64,000 nt of DNA, taken from contig NZ_WFLI01000001.1 of the NCBI RefSeq assembly GCF_009208555.1, forward strand, positions 124,001 to 188,000, in the 5' to 3' direction. The position numbers and the translations under genes were made by a program. This DNA comes from Janthinobacterium violaceinigrum. Lineage in GTDB: Bacteria > Pseudomonadota > Gammaproteobacteria > Burkholderiales > Burkholderiaceae_D. Positions 30,509 through 39,995 of this stretch are shown here, piece by piece; position 1 is the first letter of the stretch; each line of letters opens with the position of its first letter. The notes under the pieces were generated by a model. It saw only the letters and a list, made by a program, of their open reading frames with translations, was not told the origin of the DNA and did not search any database.

Positions 30509-32512
30509 ATGCTAGACCATATTGATCTGACGAAGCTTATATTCGGCCGTCTGACTTGGGATGCAATTCCATTTCACGAACCTATCCTGCTGGCGACCTT
30601 TGCAATGGTCGCCCTGGGCGGTATCGCACTCGTTGCGGCACTGACGTATTTCCGCGTCTGGGGTACCCTGTGGCGCGACTGGATCACCAGTATCGACCAT
30701 AAAAAAATCGGTATCATGTACATGATCCTGGGCCTCGTCATGCTGTTGCGCGGCTTTGCCGACGCGCTCATGATGCGCACCCAGCAGGCAATCGCCTTTG
30801 GCGACAATGCCGGCTTCCTGCCACCGCATCACTACGACCAGATCTTCACCGCCCACGGCGTGATCATGATCTTCTTCGTCGCGATGCCTTTCGTGACGGG
30901 TCTGATGAACTACGTGGTGCCGCTGCAAATCGGCGCGCGCGACGTGGCTTTCCCTTTCCTTAACAACTTCAGCTTCTGGATGACCACCATGGGCGCCGTC
31001 TTGGTGATGGCTTCGCTGTTCGTCGGCGAATTCGCCCGCACGGGCTGGCTGGCGTATCCGCCGCTGTCGGGCATCGTCGGCAGTCCGGACGTGGGGGTAG
31101 ACTATTACATATGGTCCCTGCAGATTGCCGGGGTCGGGACGCTATTGTCCGGTGTCAACCTGATCGCCACCATCGTCAAGATGCGCGCGCCAGGCATGAC
31201 CTGGATGAAAATGCCAGTCTTCACCTGGACCGCACTGTGCACCAACATCCTGATCGTCGCCGCCTTCCCGGTGCTGACGGCTGTATTGGCCATGCTGTCG
31301 CTGGACCGCGTTGCCGGCTTTAACTTCTTCACGACGGAACTGGGCGGCAACGCCATGATGTACGTCAACCTGATCTGGATCTGGGGTCACCCGGAAGTCT
31401 ACATTCTGATCCTGCCGCTGTTCGGCGTGTTCTCGGAAGTGGTTGCCACGTTCAGCAGCAAGCGCCTGTTCGGCTACGCCTCGATGGTGTACGCCACCTG
31501 CGTCATCATGATCCTGTCGTACCTGGTATGGCTGCATCACTTCTTCACCATGGGTTCGGGCGCCAGCGTCAACTCCTTCTTCGGCATCACGACGATGATC
31601 ATCTCGATCCCGACGGGCGCGAAGATCTTCAACTGGCTGTTTACCATGTACCGCGGCCGTATCCGTTTTGAGTTGCCCATGCTGTGGACGATCGGTTTCA
31701 TGGTCACCTTCACCATCGGCGGCATGACCGGCGTATTGCTGGCCGTACCTCCAGCGGACTTCGTGCTGCACAACAGCCTGTTCCTGATCGCCCACTTCCA
31801 TAACGTGATTATCGGCGGCGTGGTCTTCGGTGTCTTCGCTGCGATCAACTACTGGTACCCGAAAGCCTTCGGCTACAAGCTCGACGCGTTCTGGGGCAAG
31901 TGCTCGTTCTGGTTCTGGTTCGTCGGCTTCTACCTGGCCTTCATGCCGCTGTACGTGCTGGGCCTGATGGGCGTGACCCGTCGTGTCAACCACTTTGAAG
32001 ATCCATCGCTGCAAATCTGGACCATCATCGCCTGGTTTGGCGCCGTCTCGATCGCACTGGGCATCGCTTCCATGCTGATCCAGTTCTTCGTCAGCTACCG
32101 CAACCGTCACGCCCTGCGCGACGTGACCGGCGACCCATGGGGCGGCCGTACGCTGGAATGGTCGACGTCGTCGCCACCGCCAGACTATAATTTCGCCTTC
32201 ACGCCACAAGTGCACGAACTCGATGCATGGACTGATATGAAGAAACACGGTTACCAGCGTCCGACGTCCGGTTTCACGAAGATCCACATGCCGAAGAACA
32301 CCTGGGCTGGTTTCGTGATCGCCGCACTGTCCGCACTGGTCGGTTTTGGCCTGATCTGGCAAATGTGGCTCGTCGCCAGCGTTGGCTTCGTGATCATGAT
32401 GGTCACCATCATCGTCCATACCTTTAACTACAAGCGCGATTACTACATTCCTGCGGAAGAAGTGGTCCGTACCGAAGACGCTTATACTAAATTGCTGAGC
32501 AGCCATGTCTGA
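30509..32512 (+). CDS. cyoB: Cytochrome bo ubiquinol oxidase subunit I
   Basis: A 667-aa catalytic subunit carrying heme b, heme o and Cu-B. Family motifs: heme ligand His in [11 protein letters not shown], the Cu-B ligand/Tyr motif [14 protein letters not shown], the histidine pair [10 protein letters not shown], and the binuclear/low-spin His pair in [12 protein letters not shown]. About 15 helices are expected; the N-terminal helix and the long C-terminal tail (about 560-667) are those of CyoB. ATG 30509 follows GAGAG. The end overlaps cyoC by 8 bp. Confidence 0.96.
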   Translation: MLDHIDLTKLIFGRLTWDAIPFHEPILLATFAMVALGGIALVAALTYFRVWGTLWRDWITSIDHKKIGIMYMILGLVMLLRGFADALMMRTQQAIAFGDNAGFLPPHHYDQIFTAHGVIMIFFVAMPFVTGLMNYVVPLQIGARDVAFPFLNNFSFWMTTMGAVLVMASLFVGEFARTGWLAYPPLSGIVGSPDVGVDYYIWSLQIAGVGTLLSGVNLIATIVKMRAPGMTWMKMPVFTWTALCTNILIVAAFPVLTAVLAMLSLDRVAGFNFFTTELGGNAMMYVNLIWIWGHPEVYILILPLFGVFSEVVATFSSKRLFGYASMVYATCVIMILSYLVWLHHFFTMGSGASVNSFFGITTMIISIPTGAKIFNWLFTMYRGRIRFELPMLWTIGFMVTFTIGGMTGVLLAVPPADFVLHNSLFLIAHFHNVIIGGVVFGVFAAINYWYPKAFGYKLDAFWGKCSFWFWFVGFYLAFMPLYVLGLMGVTRRVNHFEDPSLQIWTIIAWFGAVSIALGIASMLIQFFVSYRNRHALRDVTGDPWGGRTLEWSTSSPPPDYNFAFTPQVHELDAWTDMKKHGYQRPTSGFTKIHMPKNTWAGFVIAALSALVGFGLIWQMWLVASVGFVIMMVTIIVHTFNYKRDYYIPAEEVVRTEDAYTKLLSSHV

Positions 32513-33143
32513 TACCATCGCCCATAACACCGGCGCCGCTGGCGCCGCACCAAGCACGCGCAGCTACTTTGTGCGCGAGCACCACCCGGAAAACGGCAGC
32601 CTGCTGGGTTTCTGGCTCTACCTGATGAGCGATTGCCTGATCTTCGCCTGTCTGTTCGCCACGTACGCCGTGGTCGGCCGCAGCTACGCGGACGGCCCGA
32701 CGGGCGCCGCGCTGTTCGACCTGCCGCTGGTGGCCGTCAACACGGCCATGCTGCTGCTGTCGTCGATCACCTACGGCTTCGCCATGCTGACCATGCAGCG
32801 CAAGCAATTGCGCAGCACCCTGGTCTGGCTGGGCATCACGGGCCTGTTCGGCCTGGCCTTCCTGTCGCTGGAAATGTATGAATTCATTCATCTGATCCAC
32901 GAAGGCGCCGGTCCGCAGCGCAGTGCGTTCCTGTCGTCGTTCTTCGCCCTGGTCGGTACCCACGGCTTGCACGTGACGTTCGGCGTGATCTGGCTCGTGA
33001 CCCTGATGTTCCAGTTGAACAAGCATGGCCTGACCCCGGAAAACGGCCGTCGCATGATGTGCCTGTCGCTGTTCTGGCATTTCCTGGACGTCATCTGGAT
33101 CGGCGTCTTCACCTTTGTCTACCTGATGGGAGTGCTGCCATGA
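32505..33143 (+). CDS. cyoC: Cytochrome bo ubiquinol oxidase subunit III
   Basis: A 212-aa, five-helix subunit III (heme-copper oxidase family). It includes [22 protein letters not shown] and [13 protein letters not shown], which match the family pattern. It lacks the first two helices of cytochrome c oxidase subunit III, as in CyoC. Its start overlaps cyoB and its TGA overlaps the cyoD ATG (ATGA at 33140-33143). Confidence 0.95.
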   Translation: MSDTIAHNTGAAGAAPSTRSYFVREHHPENGSLLGFWLYLMSDCLIFACLFATYAVVGRSYADGPTGAALFDLPLVAVNTAMLLLSSITYGFAMLTMQRKQLRSTLVWLGITGLFGLAFLSLEMYEFIHLIHEGAGPQRSAFLSSFFALVGTHGLHVTFGVIWLVTLMFQLNKHGLTPENGRRMMCLSLFWHFLDVIWIGVFTFVYLMGVLP

Positions 33144-33526
33144 GCGACCACCACACACACGGCGATAGCCACCACCATGACGATCACGATCATGGCAGCC
33201 TGAAAAGCTATACCATCGGCTTCATCCTGTCGGTGATCCTGACGGCCATTCCGTTCTGGCTGGTGATGACGAAAGCCATCACCAACTCGGGCACCATGGG
33301 CCTGGTCCTGCTGGCGTTCGCGGCTGTTCAAGTGGTGGTACACATGGTGTACTTCCTGCACATGAACACCAAGTCCGAAGGCGGCTGGAACATGATGGCG
33401 CTGATCTTCACGATCATGATCGTGGGTATTGCCATGGCTGGTTCCCTGTGGGTCATGTACCACATGAACCACAACATGATGCCGGATCTGATGCCTGAGT
33501 ACATGCATACGAAAACGGCTCCATGA
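33140..33526 (+). CDS. cyoD: Cytochrome bo ubiquinol oxidase subunit IV
   Basis: A 128-aa, three-helix subunit IV that helps assemble Cu-B in subunit I. The N-terminus is strongly His/Asp-rich ([18 protein letters not shown]), more so than in E. coli CyoD, and could bind metal. The core SYTIGFILSVILTAIPFW and VVHMVYFLHM are the family signature. It ends with Met/His-rich sequence (MYHMNHNMMPDLM). The start overlaps the cyoC stop, and its TGA overlaps the SURF1 ATG. Confidence 0.94.
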   Translation: MSDHHTHGDSHHHDDHDHGSLKSYTIGFILSVILTAIPFWLVMTKAITNSGTMGLVLLAFAAVQVVVHMVYFLHMNTKSEGGWNMMALIFTIMIVGIAMAGSLWVMYHMNHNMMPDLMPEYMHTKTAP

Positions 33527-34356
33527 TGAGTCAAACGCGCCCAAGCAACACCGGGCGCGCCCCTGGCGCCGCATCGCAAGATGCCGCGCCAGGCCCACGC
33601 GGCATGGCTGTGCGGTATGCACTGGCCTTGCTGGCGGGGATCTTGTTTGCCGGTTTCTGTGCCCTGGGTACCTGGCAAGTCAAGCGCCTGTTCTGGAAGC
33701 TTGACCTGATCGAGCGCGTCGAACAACGCGTACATGCGCCCGCAACGGACGCACCTGGACCCGCAGCTTGGGCCAGTGTCACGCAGCAAACGGATGAATA
33801 CCGCCATGTGCGACTCTCCGGTACGTATCTCCCCATTTTCAATACCCTGGTGCAAGCAACGACGGCACTGGGCAGCGGCTATTGGCTGGTGACGCCCTTG
33901 CGCCTGGCCGATGGCAGCACCGTGCTGATCAACCGCGGCTTCGTGCCCAGGCGCGAAAGCATCGGCGCCAGCACGCCGGCCGGCATTGTCGAAATCGATG
34001 GCTTGCTGCGCATCAGCGAGACGGGCGGCGGTTTCTTGCGTGAAAACAGTCCTGCCACGCAGCACTGGTATTCGCGCGACGTGGCCGCCATCGGCGCCTC
34101 GCACATGCTGAGCAATGTGGCGCCATATTTTGTCGACGCAAAGGCAAAGTCGGAAACGGCTGCCGACGCCCCCGTCGGCGGCCTGACCGTGATTTCCTTC
34201 CATAACAGTCACCTCGTGTACGCGCTGACGTGGTTCGCGCTGGCCTTGATGGTGGCCGGCATCACGTGGTGGATCGTGCGCGAAGACAAGCGCCGCCGCG
34301 CGCGCCGTGCCGGCGGCAACAGTACCCAAGAAAGTGATCATGCCGGGCAGGATTGA
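33523..34356 (+). CDS. SURF1-family oxidase assembly protein
   Basis: A 277-aa protein with an N-terminal helix (about 29-50, ALALLAGILFAGFCALGTWQVKR, the family's G-x-W-Q-x-x-R motif) and a C-terminal helix (YALTWFALALMVAGITWWIV) bracketing a periplasmic domain with VRLSGTYL and VLINRGFVPR. SURF1 proteins help insert heme into heme-copper oxidases, usually aa3 cytochrome c oxidase. Here it replaces the usual cyoE position in the bo-oxidase operon. Starts at 33523 and 33526 are both possible. Confidence 0.88.
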   Translation: MMSQTRPSNTGRAPGAASQDAAPGPRGMAVRYALALLAGILFAGFCALGTWQVKRLFWKLDLIERVEQRVHAPATDAPGPAAWASVTQQTDEYRHVRLSGTYLPIFNTLVQATTALGSGYWLVTPLRLADGSTVLINRGFVPRRESIGASTPAGIVEIDGLLRISETGGGFLRENSPATQHWYSRDVAAIGASHMLSNVAPYFVDAKAKSETAADAPVGGLTVISFHNSHLVYALTWFALALMVAGITWWIVREDKRRRARRAGGNSTQESDHAGQD

Positions 34357-35689
34357 GATCCTGCCCAACCGCGAAGTGCTGGAACGCGGTGCGGTGGCGG
34401 CCGAGATGGAACATCCGGCCGGCCACCAGAACATGAAGCTGCTGATCCAGCTGCGCTGGCTGGCCGTGATCGGCCAGATCAGCACGATCTTCGGCGTGGG
34501 CGTGGGGCTGGGCATCGCCTTGCCCGTGCCCTACATGCTGGAAGTGCTGTCCTGCCTCATCGCTTTTAATTTGGCCAGCCTGCTGCGCTGGCACGAACGC
34601 CAGCCCGTGTCCAACACGGCATTGTTCCTCGCCCTGCTGGTCGACGTTACCGTGCTGACGGCCCAGCTCTACCTGAGCGGCGGCATCAGCAACCCGTTTG
34701 CCTTCCTGTACTTGTTGCAAGTTATCCTCAGCGCCGTGCTGCTGGAAGTGTGGTCGACCTGGATCATGGTGGCCATCACCAGCCTGTGCCTGGCCGGCCT
34801 GGCCTTGCTGCCCGGCCCCCTGATCCTGCCCATCGACCCGGAGCGGGGCTTTTCCAGCCTGTACGTGCAGGGCTTGCTGATCTGTTTCATCCTTAACGCG
34901 GCCTTGCTGGTGGTGTTTATTACGCGCATCAACCGCAACCAGCGCGCCGGCGACGCCAAGGTGGCCGACCTGCGCCAGCGCGCGGCGGAAGAAGAGCACA
35001 TCATCCGCATGGGTTTGCTCGCTTCGGGCGCTGCGCACGAGCTGGGCACGCCGCTGGCGACCCTGTCCGTCATCCTCGGCGACTGGCGCCGCATGCCGGA
35101 ATTGAGCAAGAATGGCGAATTGCTGGAGGAAATCACGGAAATGCAGGCGCAATTGCAGCGCTGTAAGAGCATCGTCAGCGGCATCTTGCTGTCGGCAGGC
35201 GAGGCGCGCGGCGAGTCGTCCGTGAAGACGACGATCAACACCTTCCTCAACGACCTGGTCGACGAGTGGCGCAGCAGCCGGCCCATCCATGATTTCGAGT
35301 ACGATAACCGCATCGAGCACGACGTACCCGTCGTCTTCGATTCGACCCTGAAGCAAACCATCTGCAATGTGCTCGACAATGCACTGGAAGCGTCGCCCGA
35401 CTGGCTGCGCTTCGAAGCCACGCGCGAAGCGGACGCCTTGCACCTGGTCATTACCGATGCGGGTCCCGGCTTCGAGCCGTCGATGCTGACGCACCTGGGC
35501 AAACCGTATCAAAGCAGCAAGGGCAAGCCCGGCGGCGGCCTTGGTCTGTTCCTGGTGGTCAACGTTGCGCGCACCCTGGGCGGCACGGTGACGGCGCGCA
35601 ACCGGGTGCAGGGCGGGGCGGTGGTGCACCTGGCCCTGCCGCTGGCGGCCATCAAACTGGAAAGAGAAAGCGACCACCATGCAGGATGA
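34340..35689 (+). CDS. regB: RegB/PrrB-type redox sensor histidine kinase
   Basis: A 449-aa membrane kinase of the global redox system. Six helices (about 40-200) contain the quinone-binding heptapeptide GGISNPF, the family hallmark. The H-box is GAAHELGTPLAT with H233. C275 in LQRCKSIVSGIL matches the position of the redox-active cysteine of RegB, which forms intermolecular disulfides. The ATPase domain includes NVLDNALEASP and GGGLGLFLVVNV. The start at 34340 overlaps the SURF1 end by 17 bp, and the end overlaps regA by 11 bp, so oxidase and sensor are translationally linked. It should sense quinone-pool redox state. Confidence 0.9.
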   Translation: MPGRIEILPNREVLERGAVAAEMEHPAGHQNMKLLIQLRWLAVIGQISTIFGVGVGLGIALPVPYMLEVLSCLIAFNLASLLRWHERQPVSNTALFLALLVDVTVLTAQLYLSGGISNPFAFLYLLQVILSAVLLEVWSTWIMVAITSLCLAGLALLPGPLILPIDPERGFSSLYVQGLLICFILNAALLVVFITRINRNQRAGDAKVADLRQRAAEEEHIIRMGLLASGAAHELGTPLATLSVILGDWRRMPELSKNGELLEEITEMQAQLQRCKSIVSGILLSAGEARGESSVKTTINTFLNDLVDEWRSSRPIHDFEYDNRIEHDVPVVFDSTLKQTICNVLDNALEASPDWLRFEATREADALHLVITDAGPGFEPSMLTHLGKPYQSSKGKPGGGLGLFLVVNVARTLGGTVTARNRVQGGAVVHLALPLAAIKLERESDHHAG

Positions 35690-36215
35690 CCGTCTGTTAC
35701 TGATCGTGGAAGACGACGCCGCGTTTGCCCGCACCCTGGGCCGCTCGTTCGAGCGGCGTGGCTACCAGGTCATCCTGGCCACGAATTTCGACGAAGCGAG
35801 CGCCTTGCTCGAGCAGCATTGCCCCGACTACGCCGTCGTCGACTTAAAACTTAACGGCAATACCTCGGGCCTGGCCTGCGTGCAGATGCTGCACCAGCAC
35901 GACCCGGAGATGCTGATCGTCGTGCTGACGGGCTACGCCAGCATCGGCACGGCAGTCGAAGCCATCAAGCTGGGCGCCTGCCAGTACCTGGCGAAACCGT
36001 CGAACACGGACGATATCGAAGCGGCCTTCGGCCACGTGGCCGGCAACGCCGATATCGAACTGACGAACCGCGCTACCAACATCAAGACCCTGGAATGGGA
36101 ACGCATCCATGAAATGCTGGCCGAGACGGATTTCAATATCTCGGAAACGGCGAGACGACTGGGCATGCACCGGCGCACCCTGGCGCGCAAATTGGAAAAG
36201 CAGCGGGTGAAATAG
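35679..36215 (+). CDS. regA: RegA/PrrA-type response regulator
   Basis: A 178-aa DNA-binding partner of RegB. The receiver domain carries VEDD and phospho-acceptor D55 (YAVVDLKL), with TGYAS and K in LAKPSN. A short linker leads to a Fis-type helix-turn-helix (ISETARRLGMHRRTLARKL), nearly invariant in RegA/ActR/PrrA proteins. It overlaps regB. Family members control respiration, carbon fixation and terminal oxidases, so autocontrol of the cyo operon is likely. Confidence 0.92.
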   Translation: MQDDRLLLIVEDDAAFARTLGRSFERRGYQVILATNFDEASALLEQHCPDYAVVDLKLNGNTSGLACVQMLHQHDPEMLIVVLTGYASIGTAVEAIKLGACQYLAKPSNTDDIEAAFGHVAGNADIELTNRATNIKTLEWERIHEMLAETDFNISETARRLGMHRRTLARKLEKQRVK

Positions 36216-36300
36216 CCGCTGAAATTGTGGACCTGGCTGGCGGCAAAGGAATGGGGAAGCACCGTCCGCTGTCAGGGCAATGGATTCCAAGTGCGCGGTC

Positions 36301-36705
36301 TTAAAATCTGTAGCAGTGTGCCTGCTGGCCTTCGCTGCGCATAAATGGCACGGTCAACAGCAGCGAAGTCTCGCGCTGGCAGGCCAGCAGCGCGCCCTTT
36401 GCGTTATCCACCCCTTTTTCTATCCAGCTTCGTTTCCAGGCGCGCGCCAATGCCATGGACAGCGCTGTGTCGGATGCTGGTGAATTGATTTCCACTGTCG
36501 TGTATGCAGGAACCTTGCCGTCGGATGGCATGTGCAATACGCCAGGCAACTTTCTTTGGATGGTGCGAACAAGCGATGCGCCGTCCGATGCCATGAAGTG
36601 TTCGATATTATCGCTGCCGCAATTGGCCGTCTTGCACGTGCGGGCAAATGAGGGCGACATGATACCGATCACGATGGCAAAGAATATGACGCTTCTCGTT
36701 TTCAA
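36301..36705 (-). CDS. Small exported hypothetical protein
   Basis: About 134 residues from a TTG start at 36705, chosen because AGGGG lies 8 bases upstream and the product then begins with a clean signal peptide (LKTRSVIFFAIVIGIMSPSFA). A GTG at 36747 would put 14 polar residues in front of it. The mature part has five cysteines (CKTANCGSD near the start, then LLACQRE and a terminal HCYRF), suggesting disulfides in the periplasm. No family is recognised. The upstream gene at 36756 is also an exported protein. Confidence 0.55.
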   Translation of the reverse strand: MKTRSVIFFAIVIGIMSPSFARTCKTANCGSDNIEHFMASDGASLVRTIQRKLPGVLHMPSDGKVPAYTTVEINSPASDTALSMALARAWKRSWIEKGVDNAKGALLACQRETSLLLTVPFMRSEGQQAHCYRF

Positions 36706-36755
36706 TATGCTGCCCCTATTTTTTCGTGATCCGCAGTGTGCCGGCACCGCGCCGG

Positions 36756-37505
36756 CTAGTCGTCGGCGAACGTCAGCTCGAGCACGCTGTCATCGCTCCA
36801 GTCCTGTTCCCGCAGCGGTGGCGTAAACGACGTTCCGCTGAAGGGCACGGGCGCGCTCTTGCCGTTGAAACTGATCGTCGCCGCCGCGATGCGCCGCGGT
36901 TCGGCAAAACTGTAGGTGCCCTTTTGCGACACGAAATTGCAGGGCCCGCCCAGCGCGCCCATCGCCGTGCGCATCGCAAACGGCAAGGTTTCCTTGTCGA
37001 TGGCCCAATGGACTTCGCACGCCAGCCGCAGGTCGCCCAGGCGGCGGATCGTGTCGCTGGTGGCCGCACTCCTGACGTAGGGTATCCACCTGACGGACCC
37101 CGCCTTGCGGTTCAAGGTCAGCTCCGCCTTGTCATACAGGGGACCCTGCCCGACGGGCAAGCTGAAGATATTGCGTTCCCCCAGCGGTATCGCCATGCCC
37201 GCGTCGTCGCTTTCCAGCCGCAGCGCGATGGCGTGCATGTCGACTTCGGCACGGCGCGGCTCCAGGATGAATTTCAACTCGGCGCCAGGCGCCAGCGCAT
37301 GCTTTTCCTCGAAGCGTTTGACGCCCTTGAGCATGGCGCTGTAGGGTTTCCAGTCCGGATCCCGGATGCCTTTGACATTGACGGATGCCGCCGCATCCGG
37401 CCCGGCTTGTTCCACGGCCGGCTCCACATCCGTCCTGGCCTGGACGGCAGCGCCGCATACACACAGCAGAAGACCAGCTATTGCACGCATATTCAGTTTG
37501 TTCAT
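36756..37505 (-). CDS. Exported hypothetical protein (249 aa)
   Basis: A signal peptide (MNKLNMRAIAGLLLCVCGAAVQA) is followed by a soluble domain of about 225 residues, rich in beta structure, with repeated hydrophobic strands (AELKFILEPRRAEVDMHAIALRLES, ISFNGKSAPVPF). It has two cysteines (LACEVHW, GPCNF) in the mature part that could form a disulfide. No conserved motif that I recognise. The next gene downstream on the same strand (36301-36705) is another small exported protein, so the two may be co-transcribed. Confidence 0.7.
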   Translation of the reverse strand: MNKLNMRAIAGLLLCVCGAAVQARTDVEPAVEQAGPDAAASVNVKGIRDPDWKPYSAMLKGVKRFEEKHALAPGAELKFILEPRRAEVDMHAIALRLESDDAGMAIPLGERNIFSLPVGQGPLYDKAELTLNRKAGSVRWIPYVRSAATSDTIRRLGDLRLACEVHWAIDKETLPFAMRTAMGALGGPCNFVSQKGTYSFAEPRRIAAATISFNGKSAPVPFSGTSFTPPLREQDWSDDSVLELTFADD

Positions 37506-37806
37506 TAGAATCTCAAGTAACTGTTTATCAAGCCAGGAAACATCTGGTTTTCCTGCGCATTCATGGAAACGTGAGTGTAGAAAAGAATGGCGGTGAATGG
37601 GGACTTTTAGGACAGAGTGTCAATCTGGAGGAGTGGAGTGCTTGAATCAGCTGTTTTTTTTGCATTGCGCTTCAAAAATGGAGAGCACTCTTTTCGGGAT
37701 CCTGCGACTGAACGCGTTTTCGTTAAATGGCAGGGGTAGTTACTGATTGGCCGAAAAGGAATCCCCCGCCAGCGATGGCGAGTTTCGTTGGATGGAATTG
37801 CAGCAC
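37506..37806. other. Non-coding gap, AT-richer than surroundings
   Basis: About 300 bases between the exported protein start (37505) and the end of the nuclease-like gene (37807). The composition is visibly more AT-rich than the rest of the window. It must hold the promoter of the 36756-37505 gene. No convincing ORF, hairpin or repeat was seen. Confidence 0.5.
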
Positions 37807-38265
37807 TTACATGCCTCGTTTCTGAACTCTTGAATCGGGTGCTACTGCACTTGAAAGTTCCTTTAAAACTGCATTGGGAAAAGAAAGCAAAGTGCTGCCG
37901 ATGCCACGTCGATGCGCGTATCTGTCATAAATCACACTGCCCGGACCGTTATATATTTCCTCGTAGCGCCCATCGGGAAAGAGTTTAAAGCCGAGAAAGT
38001 AGTCGGGGGTTCCCTTAAAGGTCAGGCTATCCTTGAACGTTGCCTTGACTTGCACACGTTTTCCATCGCTGCTAACCCCGTCGTAGACGGGCTGCGATAC
38101 TTCGTCGAGTATCATGTCGTATTCGAGCGAGGCAATGATCTCCCCAATATCCCCCACAAGGCGGCCATCAACAGTGAATTTCCGGTTTGGAAATGTCGAA
38201 TTGAGATGTGCGATACCTTGAAAGATCAGTGCGAGTCCTTCGGCAAGTGCTTTATGTTTCGGCAT
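37807..38265 (-). CDS. DUF6998-like protein with a PD-(D/E)xK-like motif
   Basis: A 152-aa soluble protein. The core reads VGDIGEIIAS (E42), YDGVSSDGKRVQVKAT (D62, then Q72-V-K74). The E...D...(E/Q)xK order is the active-site pattern of restriction-type nucleases. I recall this family as DUF6998, of unknown function, and I infer nuclease ancestry only from the motif. It is a single gene on the minus strand, set in AT-richer DNA between GC-rich neighbours, which suggests recent acquisition. No methyltransferase partner is visible. Confidence 0.65.
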   Translation of the reverse strand: MPKHKALAEGLALIFQGIAHLNSTFPNRKFTVDGRLVGDIGEIIASLEYDMILDEVSQPVYDGVSSDGKRVQVKATFKDSLTFKGTPDYFLGFKLFPDGRYEEIYNGPGSVIYDRYAHRRGIGSTLLSFPNAVLKELSSAVAPDSRVQKRGM

Positions 38266-38435
38266 AATCGATCAATTTTTAATAATAGTAAAATCCCCAG
38301 CGGGGGCATTCCTGGTGGATTACTGCAAGTGTGCGTGGCAAACGAAACGTCCGCTCAAGGCCAATCCGGTGCAGCTTTCAAACAGCCACCGTTCCCTGGA
38401 AGATCTATCACGTGCAAGCACTTTCAGACAAGCCT

Positions 38436-38930
38436 TCATGCCGCCGCCAGCCACTCCATCTTTTGCACCTGGATATGGGGATGGCTTTCCAGCGGCTCCC
38501 ATTCCGGTAAAAAGACAAAGCCCTGTTTCTGGTAGAACGCGGCCGCGCGGGTGTTTTCCGGCGCCACGTCGAGCACCAGCCGAGGATGGCCATTGTCGAC
38601 GGCGCATTGTTTTACGGCATCGACCAGCTTGCGCGCCACGTCCAGGCCCCGATATTCGGGATGCACCCACATGGCGATCAGATGGCACTCGCCATTGGCA
38701 CCCACCACTTGCGCGGCGAGGCCGATGGCTTGCCCTCCATCAAAGGCGAGGAAGAACGTGCGCTGCGGCGTGCTGACGGCGCGCTGCTGCCAGTCCGCAT
38801 CGGAAAAACGGGCGGCGCTGGCGTGGCTGGCGCCGAAGGCCGTGGGGGCGTCGAGCAGGGCGGCCAGGCGCGTGGATTTCAGCGCCGGCCAGTCGGCGGC
38901 GCTGGTGGGGCGGATGAGGATGTGATTCAA
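38436..38930 (-). CDS. GNAT-family N-acetyltransferase
   Basis: A 164-aa acetyl-CoA-dependent acyltransferase. Motif A is complete (LIAMWVHPEYRGLDVARKLVDAV), followed by LVLDVAPENTRAAAFYQKQGF, the usual C-terminal signature. The only good start is TTG 38930 (MNHILIRPTS); the next ATG would remove the first strand. The substrate is unknown. It lies 14 bp downstream of the small exported protein's stop, on the same strand. Confidence 0.85.
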   Translation of the reverse strand: MNHILIRPTSAADWPALKSTRLAALLDAPTAFGASHASAARFSDADWQQRAVSTPQRTFFLAFDGGQAIGLAAQVVGANGECHLIAMWVHPEYRGLDVARKLVDAVKQCAVDNGHPRLVLDVAPENTRAAAFYQKQGFVFLPEWEPLESHPHIQVQKMEWLAAA

Positions 38931-38944
38931 GTCTGCGACATTCC

Positions 38945-39301
38945 TTAACTGGTGGGCGCGTCCGTGGACGAGGAAATCTTTTTGTACGCTTCCGCCAGCA
39001 TCGTGACGGTCGCCACGTCGTTCACGCTGCGCGCTTCGATGACCGTTTCGCCCGCGGCGATGGTTACGTCACCGTCCGCATAGCTGGCGGGAAAGCGCCG
39101 CTCGACGATCCTGTTGCTCGCGACATTGCGCGAGTAGCGCAGCGCCACGAGCCGGTCGCCATCGTGCTTGATGACGACATAGTTCGGCACGGTGGTGCGT
39201 GCCAGTTTCCAGGTGCCGATAAAGTCTTCGACAGGGGCGGCGCTGGCGTTGGTGAACAGCCCGCAGCAGGCGGTGGTAATACCAAAAAACAATTTTTTCA
39301 T
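38945..39301 (-). CDS. Small exported hypothetical protein (118 aa)
   Basis: Start MKKLFFGITT at 39301 gives a signal peptide (ending LFTNASA). The mature domain of about 95 residues begins APVEDFIGTWKLART, a lipocalin-like G-x-W motif, and continues with alternating beta strands (YVVIKHDGDRLVALRYSRN, VIEARSVNDVATVTML). A small periplasmic beta-barrel is plausible but unproven. A longer upstream reading frame exists without a signal peptide and was not used. Confidence 0.65.
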   Translation of the reverse strand: MKKLFFGITTACCGLFTNASAAPVEDFIGTWKLARTTVPNYVVIKHDGDRLVALRYSRNVASNRIVERRFPASYADGDVTIAAGETVIEARSVNDVATVTMLAEAYKKISSSTDAPTS

Positions 39302-39482
39302 GGTGCCGGCAATTCCATGCAAGGGTGGCCCGCATAGGCGGGAAAGACGTCCGTCATGCTTGAATGGCGTGGCGTGCGTCCATGGATGGCGCCAGTCATT
39401 TAAGTATTTGGCAATATTAACAGCATCACCGCCTTGCCGGTGCCCGTGCATGCGACAGTGTTGTATGCGCGTAAGACTTTGC

Positions 39483-39995
39483 CTAGCTATTGGCCTCAAA
39501 CGCGCGGTGGTAGGTCACGTTACCTGTTGGTAAGGGCCCCGCCAGATGCAGCGCCTGGAAATACTCGGCCGGCACGCCCGGCAGGACCAAGGCAGCGTCC
39601 GCGCGGAAGCCGAAACGCCCGTAATACCGTGGATCGCCCAGTACCACGCAGCCGGCCGCGCCCAGCTGGCGCAAGTCGTCCAGCAATTGTCCGATGAGCT
39701 GGCTGCCCACGCCCTGTTGCTGATGACCAGGGGCAACGGAAACGGGACCCAGTCCATACCAGCGCGGCGTGCCGTCGCTGATGCTGACGGGGGAAGCGGC
39801 CACGTGGCCGATGATGGCGCCTTCCCGTTCGGCCACCAGCGACACGCTCAAGGCGCCCGCGGCACGCAGCGCGTGCACGATGAACTGTTCCGTGTGGTCC
39901 GTGTGTTCGGCATGCAGGAAGGCCGCGCGCGTGAGCTGGTCGATGGCGGTGATGTCGGCCGCGGTTTCCTTGCGAAGGATCAGCGCTTGCGTCAT
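39483..39995 (-). CDS. GNAT acetyltransferase, YhbS-like
   Basis: A 170-aa acetyltransferase with motif A (LGPVSVAPGHQQQGVGSQLIGQLL), then CVVLGDPRYYGRFGF, the typical YhbS-branch sequence (G-D-P-x-Y-Y-x-R-F-G-F). Its ATG overlaps the stop of the upstream 121-aa gene (ATGA, 39992-39995), so the pair is co-translated. Substrate unknown. Confidence 0.85.
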   Translation of the reverse strand: MTQALILRKETAADITAIDQLTRAAFLHAEHTDHTEQFIVHALRAAGALSVSLVAEREGAIIGHVAASPVSISDGTPRWYGLGPVSVAPGHQQQGVGSQLIGQLLDDLRQLGAAGCVVLGDPRYYGRFGFRADAALVLPGVPAEYFQALHLAGPLPTGNVTYHRAFEANS

